This document shows, piece by piece, positions 58,276 through 64,000 of a DNA stretch of 64,000 bases; within the stretch, counting starts at the first letter, position 1; each line of letters starts with the position of its first letter. The notes beneath the pieces are model-generated. The model saw only the letters and a list, made by a program, of their open reading frames with translations. It did no database searches and was not told the DNA's origin. Source of the DNA: Prostheceraeus crozeri (lineage: Eukaryota; Platyhelminthes; Polycladida; Euryleptidae); contig CAJQUW010005245.1 in NCBI GenBank assembly GCA_907163375.1, positions 434,001 to 498,000 of the forward strand, in the 5' to 3' direction. Position numbers and translations under genes: made by a program.

Positions 58276-58445
58276 TGGATGGATTCGTTTATCTTGAAAA
58301 GAGATATCTCATCCTCTTGTGATTGGTCTTTTTCTTTCTTGTAGACTGTTCGAACGGCCTTTCGCTTGATGTAGTTACGCAGCAGTTGCTCTCTAGCTTT
58401 CTCAGCTGATAGGTGTGCCTTTGATCTGTGCTGACGACGTTTGAT
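58276..58445 (-). CDS. ERCC5: XPG coding exon 3 (end of N nuclease region)
   Basis: A minus exon of 170 bases, phase 0 start, two bases over at the end. The acceptor is CCTATCTTTGTAG and the donor GTAAGC. IKRRQHRSKAHLSAEKAREQ and LLRNYIKRKAVRT match the family's basic segment after the N region (KRR--R------KAREKLL---LKR-A). It is rich in Lys and Arg, consistent with the DNA-facing helical part. Confidence 0.95.
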
Positions 58446-60407
58446 CTACAAAGATAGGACAGTAATAAATTCAATTCTTATAAACGACCTGTCGAATTCT
58501 TCATCGAAATAAATCTAAATCTTAGTGAACGCTTCTCACGTACGTTCGATAATCACTATCTATTTAAAAAATGTTCAATACGTTCTATGCCAATTCTTCT
58601 CATAGAAATCCGACACTCAACAATGGTAAAGGACTATAGCGGACATGGACACTGGAAATAATAGAGCGTCGTGGACATGCGCTGTCATGACAACGGTACT
58701 TAAATGATGGCGGCTTCTAGTGGATGACAATGTGAAGGTACCGGCAGCTCATCAAGATACCTTGTGAAAATTCACGGTTAGCTATAATGTCATTTTGATA
58801 TAATAATTTAAAAAATTTGCCTTGCGACAAGGATCTACAACTATTGCAAGTCTCATTAATTCGATTCTTCTTAAGATCTTAAGAAGAGACAATGATGTGC
58901 ATGGAGATCTGAGCCTTAACGAACAGTTGAAATGGCCATCAAGAAACAGCTGTTGTCCATTCTATTCTCACTAACTAAAACAAAGTGAAATGTCTAATTT
59001 ATCGATCTTCATTAAAAATTGCTTTCTCGCAAATTACATTGATGTTCAATATGCTTTATATGTAGGAGGGAGTAACAGAATTCGCATGTAGATTAAATTC
59101 CTAAATACGAAATGCAAATGCACTATTTATACGACAAATGCGTAAAAAGAAAATAGGCCTTCAGATCATAATAGGAGTTTTAAAAACTGCAAAACTTCCG
59201 TCAGTTCATGAAATTTAGTTCAAGATCCTAAAAGCCGAGTAGCCTACTGTACAGCAAAGCTGTTATCAATTTCTATGACCATTTATTGCCAGCTGATGGG
59301 TAAATTGCATCAGTGCTGCATCGTGTCCCATTCGCAATTTCGTCTCGTCAGAAGCACATTTTTCGTCCAAACCAAGAAACTTAAAATGTAATGAAGGGGT
59401 GTTCAATGTCTCTCGGAATGATAATCAAAACACTAATTGATTAATGATCAAATTGACTCAATGCGACAGCGCAACAACTAACAGATGTTAAGTGAATTAT
59501 GAGCTTGCTAAAGACATGTTCAGACGACAATACTTGGAAGTTGGAGGAGCTGCCAAAAATTCTGTAGCGAAACGCTTCGCTTCGCAGGCTAGGTCAATGA
59601 ATATAAATTTATTCAATGTATATAAAATTAAGTCATAATTATGCATTATAAATTATGCAGATCAACTGAAAATTAAAAAACAGTTGTTTAAGATATTTCC
59701 GATATTCAAAGGTCCATCTTCAGTGTTAATAAATAAACTGCTTCAACAAAATACTTTCTCTTCAAAAACTACGATATATGCTTCCCCAATCATTGAATGT
59801 CCATGAACGCATCATTAGCATAGTAACTAACACTGCTTGGACGGGTATTTAACAGAGATGTAGCGAAAATTTTCGCCCCACAAGCTGGTCAATTCTATAA
59901 ACATGAATATTTGTGTTTGGTTTACAAAAGTCATTTTTATGCTGACTCGTACGCAAATTGAGAATTCTTGTTTGTTACTGAAATTCGCTTTTTTTGGACG
60001 AACTTTAGGCTCACTCACGCAAATTTCCGGATTTTCGAATATAATCAACGTTCCGGAATTTCGCTCCTTCATTTTTTTTAAATGGTATACAAGCAACAAT
60101 CAGTTACTCAAAATAGCTTTGAGTATTTCTGTGAAAATCACACAAAAATATTCAATTCGTGCTGAATAGAGGTTCAATGAGCATTATATCAAGTTATTGA
60201 AAGATTTTGCGACCTGAAAATGACAGGGTGTTTAGAGTTTCTACTACAGACAGGGAGACAGGCTGTCAAACTGTGGAAATCCAAATTTGTATAGACAATC
60301 GTGTTTGCAAATCCTATCGATCGTTAATTGAAATCGGTTAAGGAATATTTTTACAAAACACAAACTGCAGCTACTTAAATAACATTTTAGTAAACCTCTT
60401 ATCTCAC
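58446..60407. other. XPG intron 2, no gene recognised
   Basis: AT-rich. Two open frames at 59827-60099 (minus, 90 codons) and 59903-60169 (plus, 88 codons) overlap on opposite strands with no motif and are likely chance. Confidence 0.5.
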
Positions 60408-60568
60408 CAAAGTGGCCGATTTCAGAGCTGGTGGCTTCCCGTCAAATACGAATACTGGCTTGATTCGAAACAGGATCAGTTTACATAGTCGATGAAATAG
60501 TACTGCTAAGTGTGCGTTGGGTACTTCGTTACCAGTCTTTAGTGCTTGATGGAGCCATACGCTAGTGT
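60408..60568 (-). CDS. ERCC5: XPG coding exon 2 (N nuclease region)
   Basis: A minus exon of 161 bases between acceptor ATTCACCTTTCAG and donor GTGAGA. It completes Asp30 and continues [12 protein letters not shown], then [20 protein letters not shown] and GKPP. Asp30 and Asp72 are the two N-region metal ligands of FEN1/XPG nucleases. The FVFDG-PP string is a hallmark of the family. It ends in phase 0 at TL, matching the family's KK-TL boundary. Confidence 0.97.
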
Positions 60569-61542
60569 CTGAAAGGTGAATGACATTTAGTCAGTGTGCA
60601 GCAATTCATAAAGATTATCGAAAGATGTGAAGATGTAAAGATCAAGCATGCAATCTAACGCAATGGGAAAATATTAGGGACGGAGAATCAGTGTAAACGG
60701 CCCTCCAATGCAATTATAAGCTTTTATAATGGGTAATTACTTTTACGCTCACATAAACGCAGCAATTCAGAAAGAATGGTAAGCAGCGTAGAGGAACAAG
60801 ATAAGATGAAACATTCTATCATCGACGCCAGTCAATAATATCCATCGAGGAGCTCATGGGAGAAAGTTCGGCAACAAGATTTTGGATGAGCGGCGAAATC
60901 GCGCTGATGGCTTGTAGTTGGCAGGCAGGTAGGCAATACAGGTCTGCAATCGTCGGAAATCTGCCCTCAACATGTCACGAACACAGACCTATAGTAGGCA
61001 GTACGTATTTTGAGCCCAGAGATTGCTCGTCTCATAACTGGAGTCGCTTGGCACTGTCTATTTCCATCTGTTGCCTTGCCATATCCATGGAGTGGCTATG
61101 CCGCTTCTATGACTTCATGATGACTCCATGTAGATAGCTATGAACACTCCTGCTGTTTTAACTCTTCGCATTAATCAAGTTTGCAATGCGCTCTGAAATT
61201 AATGAACTTTACACAGCCGAGGTTCAACTCTTATCGAACATTTCTCTCTCCACCTAATTTTTAATAATTATTTCTAATGATCTATATCTTTTAGTCTATT
61301 TCTTATTATGCCTATTGATAGTGCATTGATAGTGGATAATACTAGATTATTGTATTATAGTTATTATCATTATCATATGCCCAGGCATATTTGAACTTAA
61401 TTATATCTCTATCTACTCGGATTTACAGTATGAGGTACATTCTTTGTTAGAGGTATACCCCTAATACTTTGGATTACAAACAAGTACAGTCAATAAATAT
61501 CTACAATGATTTCATCTTACATAATTTGATACCGATACTTAC
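60569..61542. other. XPG intron 1; one open frame without assignment
   Basis: A 93-codon plus frame at 60856-61137 lies in a somewhat GC-richer patch, but it matches nothing I know and its antisense is also partly open. The remainder is AT-rich. Confidence 0.45.
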
Positions 61543-61630
61543 CGACAGCGAATTTTTGTCCTTCTAGGGATTCCAATGTAATAGGGCGAGCAGTTGGATG
61601 TAAAAGTGCCCAAAGTCCGACGATTCCCAT
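61543..61630 (-). CDS. ERCC5: XPG coding exon 1 with start codon
   Basis: A minus exon with 88 coding bases. It begins [17 protein letters not shown], the MG--GLW-LL N-terminus universal in FEN1/XPG nucleases, and ends at KFAV plus one base of Asp30. The donor is GTAAGT. The start is secure: an in-frame TGA sits directly before the ATG, and Gly2 is the expected residue after Met removal. TTTATAGTTTCAG 13 bases upstream could be the acceptor of an intron in the 5' untranslated region. Confidence 0.97.
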
Positions 61631-62274
61631 TCAATAGATTCACCTGAAACTATAAAGCAAACAGTTTGGAGGGGTGCAAATATCAATCGGAAGCGCTGTA
61701 TGGTAAGAAATAGAGCTGTGCGGTTGGGTTCGGATTTGACAAAAAATCAGGATATTTTGAATGCGCTATATCTAGCAGAAACTAAATCGTGGATTTAGCG
61801 GAATAGAGTCAAGGAGGTTTTTGGGTCACATGGACTCGCAGACTTTTACAAACACAAGCTTCAAAATTGACTGTGGCACTTCAAAATACAGAATTCAACT
61901 CTTAGACACTGAGGCTGTCTCTGCGAAGCTTTTTCATCAAAGACATCAAAGCTCTTCACTTAACTACATGTATTAATTTGAACACCAGATTTATGTGATT
62001 ACTATGTCCTTTATCAGCATATTAGAACTTGTCACTCGTGAATTTAATATTAAATGCGAAACTTGGTAGTCTTGTGTAGCTTCTGTACTCTCTCCTCTTT
62101 TTGCACAAAACTTCATGTGCGGCAGTTTGACATAAAATGTCATACTTTGTAAGGCTATAATACACATATTCATGCACATTCAGTTCCGACACATATTCAT
62201 ACATGTAGACAGTCTTTGAGCAATTGTAACCAGGGTCGTCAATCAGCAGGTTCCATGGTGGTACTGTACTACAT
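61631..62274. other. region upstream of the XPG start, promoter not identified
   Basis: It contains the possible 5'-UTR acceptor near 61644. No TATA box, CpG-rich stretch or other core promoter element is convincing, so the first exon may be further right. Confidence 0.4.
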
Positions 62275-62900
62275 CCAGTTTCTCGAATATCTGGGGTAAA
62301 AGGTGTAAGCCTGAGCCTCCGACTGAAAAGTTACAGGAAAAGGGAGCTGTCAACATCCAGAAGGCTTTGGCCTCAGTTCTCATCAGTAGGCCTACTGGTC
62401 TCCAGGAAGCCAAAGCGCGTAATGCTCTTCGAACATCAGAAATTATACGCTTAAGAAAACTGATGAAGTGCTGACATCGTCATTAAGTTTGAAATGTGTT
62501 GAAGATGAAGAAGGAAGTAATATTCGTAGGAAGAAAATGAAATCCAACGATAAATAAAAGTGAAATCCATTGGTTTTGAAAAGCAGAAATTCAGCGATTA
62601 ACTGTGTTCGAGCCGCTGCCAAAGCGATTGAAAAAAACATAGATGCAACAGTGAGCGATAATGAGAACCTTTCAGATGAAGACAAGAATGAAAAGGAAGA
62701 TGCAGGCTTCCCAACAATCGAAGATTTGAAACCAGACGACAGGGTTGTTATAAAATTTGAATAAAAGCTGACGGTACATCGGTCCAGTAGAGGTAGACTA
62801 CTATGTACGTCGCAGTTTTCCTGCTACATTTAAAGAAGCGAAGGTGGTCCAGGGCAGTGTGAGAACTCTTGTTGATTTACAAATCGACATGCACTTCATT
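62275..62900 (+). pseudogene. degenerate coding relic, family unknown
   Basis: The plus strand shows protein-like runs in shifting frames: VNIQKALASVLISRPTGLQE and AKARNALRTSEIIRLRKLM (about 62345-62470), then NENLSDEDKNEKEDAGFPTI and EDLKPDDRVVIKFE (62570-62764), then YYVRRSFPATFKEAKVVQGS (about 62800). The DDRVVIKFE...YYVRRS layout resembles a small C-terminal domain seen in some invertebrate transposon-derived proteins, but I cannot name it. A stop directly follows KFE, and frameshifts separate the parts. Confidence 0.4.
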
Positions 62901-64000
62901 TAAAAGACATCATGGGGCAATTTGAAACCGCCAATGCTAAAGACAAAAATTCGGGGTCAAAATGTGAAGGTCAATGCCGGTTCGAGCAAGTGACACCTCT
63001 TTTTTGCTTTTTTAATTTCTCTGGAAATAAATTTTTCTTTAGACCCATTCTTTATGTTGTCATGAAATCATAAATATTTCACGAAGTTGCAATTTCGTGA
63101 TGAACGGTTCTAAAAATACAGCGTCTTTTAAATCGATAATTCAGAGAAGTCAAATTTTCGACCGAATTACGACAATTCAGATTAGCCATTTCATTATGTA
63201 TTATCATTTCACCTATTAATGAAAACAAATATTGTAGCAGCTGACCTTTATAGCATACAGGGAGTAGACCGTTTCCGCGGATTCGTGGATTCGGTGATGG
63301 AAATGGCCATTCCTGCATTTCGTGAAAATATGGAATAAGAAAATACAGAGGCAGAGGTGCCCGAAAATTATTGGGTGTCTATAAAAAAACTTTTTTCCGT
63401 TTAGCAAGTATATGCTCGTAATTCATATAGTATATAACTTGCGTCATGTGACTATGAATCAGTTAAAAATTAGCTACAAATATGTTAAAGAGGTTGTCCA
63501 TCTCAATGTATTCAGCACTGATTCAAACGTCTTCTGTAATATTCTTTTACAAGCGGAACGTTGCCTTCAATTGATTTGATGTTTTAATCACACGCAAATG
63601 ACATCTCCTTTCACAAAAGACTAATACCATCCTTTTTATAAACAAACTCGTTTATGCATTCCATTAGCTTGTTTTGGTAAAATAATATTGGGTCCTAATC
63701 TTAAATTAGAAATATAGATTTTTCTATGATCTACCGTTTTGCTCTTTCACCATGTAGTTATTGCTTTGAAGTGAATTTTTATTGACATCTCATTAGTGAG
63801 ATTTGTTGGCTTGATTGAAATGCAGGGAAGGCTAGATAATTTTTATGATTGATAGATGCGATGCGAGTCTTCGATGCACATATATCAAGAATGTGATTCT
63901 TCCAGTTTCGCCCACATCAGCCTATGCAGCAGGAAAATGTGTGGTAGGCCTATATAACATCCATCTAACTATATTATGAAAGTTTAAACCTGTAACTGCA
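62901..64000. other. no gene recognised
   Basis: AT-rich sequence to the window end. Minus frames at 63079-63318 and 63216-63407 are about 60-80 codons and overlapping, with no motif. AGGCCTATA near 63946 repeats the motif type seen at position 1-110. Confidence 0.5.

Larger units (their letters stand above)
5616..61630 (-). other. ERCC5: XPG/ERCC5 gene span (5' and central part; 3' end missing)
   Basis: This is the gene for the FEN1/XPG-family endonuclease that makes the 3' incision in nucleotide excision repair, together with TFIIH, XPA and RPA in the nucleus. Eight exons join without a frame break: 88, 161, 170, 88, 309, 1386, 359 and 86 coding bases. Every junction is GT-AG and every phase agrees. 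Predicted catalytic acids are Asp30 and Asp72 in the N region, and Glu750, Glu752, Asp771 and Asp773 in the I region. The first of these falls at the same residue number as human Asp30. Introns 1-7 are 974, 1962, 6221, 3548, 3988, 8925 and 27750 bp. The H2TH tail, the PCNA-binding motif and the nuclear localisation signals of the family were not found here. The exon reading is seen in the sequence; the repair role is known for the family. Confidence 0.95.

Noticed and set aside
59827-60169. Overlapping 88-90 codon frames on both strands in intron 2
   Set aside because: Low-complexity AT-rich composition, no motif, no conservation evidence.
1-64000. CRISPR arrays, operons, Shine-Dalgarno-led genes, rRNA genes
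   Set aside because: No regularly spaced short repeats, no gene strings and no rRNA motifs were seen; the window has spliced eukaryotic genes.

Overview
The window is metazoan nuclear DNA. It is AT-rich with long introns, canonical GT-AG splice sites, tRNA-derived SINEs and decayed non-LTR, Penelope-like, hAT, piggyBac and mariner elements. I cannot place the species. The mix of transposon types and the frequent AGGCCT-type motifs would fit a marine invertebrate or arthropod-like genome, but that is a guess.

One host gene organises almost everything. It is a homologue of XPG/ERCC5, the structure-specific 3' endonuclease of nucleotide excision repair, on the minus strand. Eight coding exons join in one uninterrupted frame: 61543-61630 (start codon), 60408-60568, 58276-58445, 51967-52054, 48110-48418, 42736-44121, 33452-33810 and 5616-5701. 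They give 2,647 coding bases, about 882 codons. The N nuclease region lies in exons 1-3, an acidic and repetitive spacer in exons 4-6, and the I nuclease region in exons 7-8. The C-terminal exons were not found and probably lie left of position 1. Intron 7 alone is 27,750 bp.

The introns are filled with mobile DNA. Intron 7 (5702-33451) holds an RTE-type LINE relic with a YADD box, hAT pieces, five copies of one tRNA-derived SINE, a second SINE family, an intact mariner (17978-19272), a 0.7 kb inverted repeat, a 0.47 kb tandem duplication, a CR1/L2-type LINE end and a palindrome with a near-hammerhead core. Intron 6 (33811-42735) holds a decayed Tc1/mariner-superfamily element, a piggyBac element with perfect ends but a frameshifted transposase, and a Penelope-like GIY-YIG relic. 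Intron 4 holds a hAT-type MITE and a broken mariner. Intron 3 holds a second intact mariner (54633-55946) of a different family and an RTE 3' end.

The least expected items are: a compact intronless candidate gene on the plus strand inside intron 7 (TATA box 19391, 46-codon ORF 19500-19640, AATAAA 19722); a 30/32 bp palindrome at 26625-26777 whose loop carries a near-complete hammerhead ribozyme core; and an array of about twelve 10-11 residue acidic/hydrophobic repeats in the XPG spacer. No CRISPR array, operon, rRNA gene or prokaryotic signal was seen.
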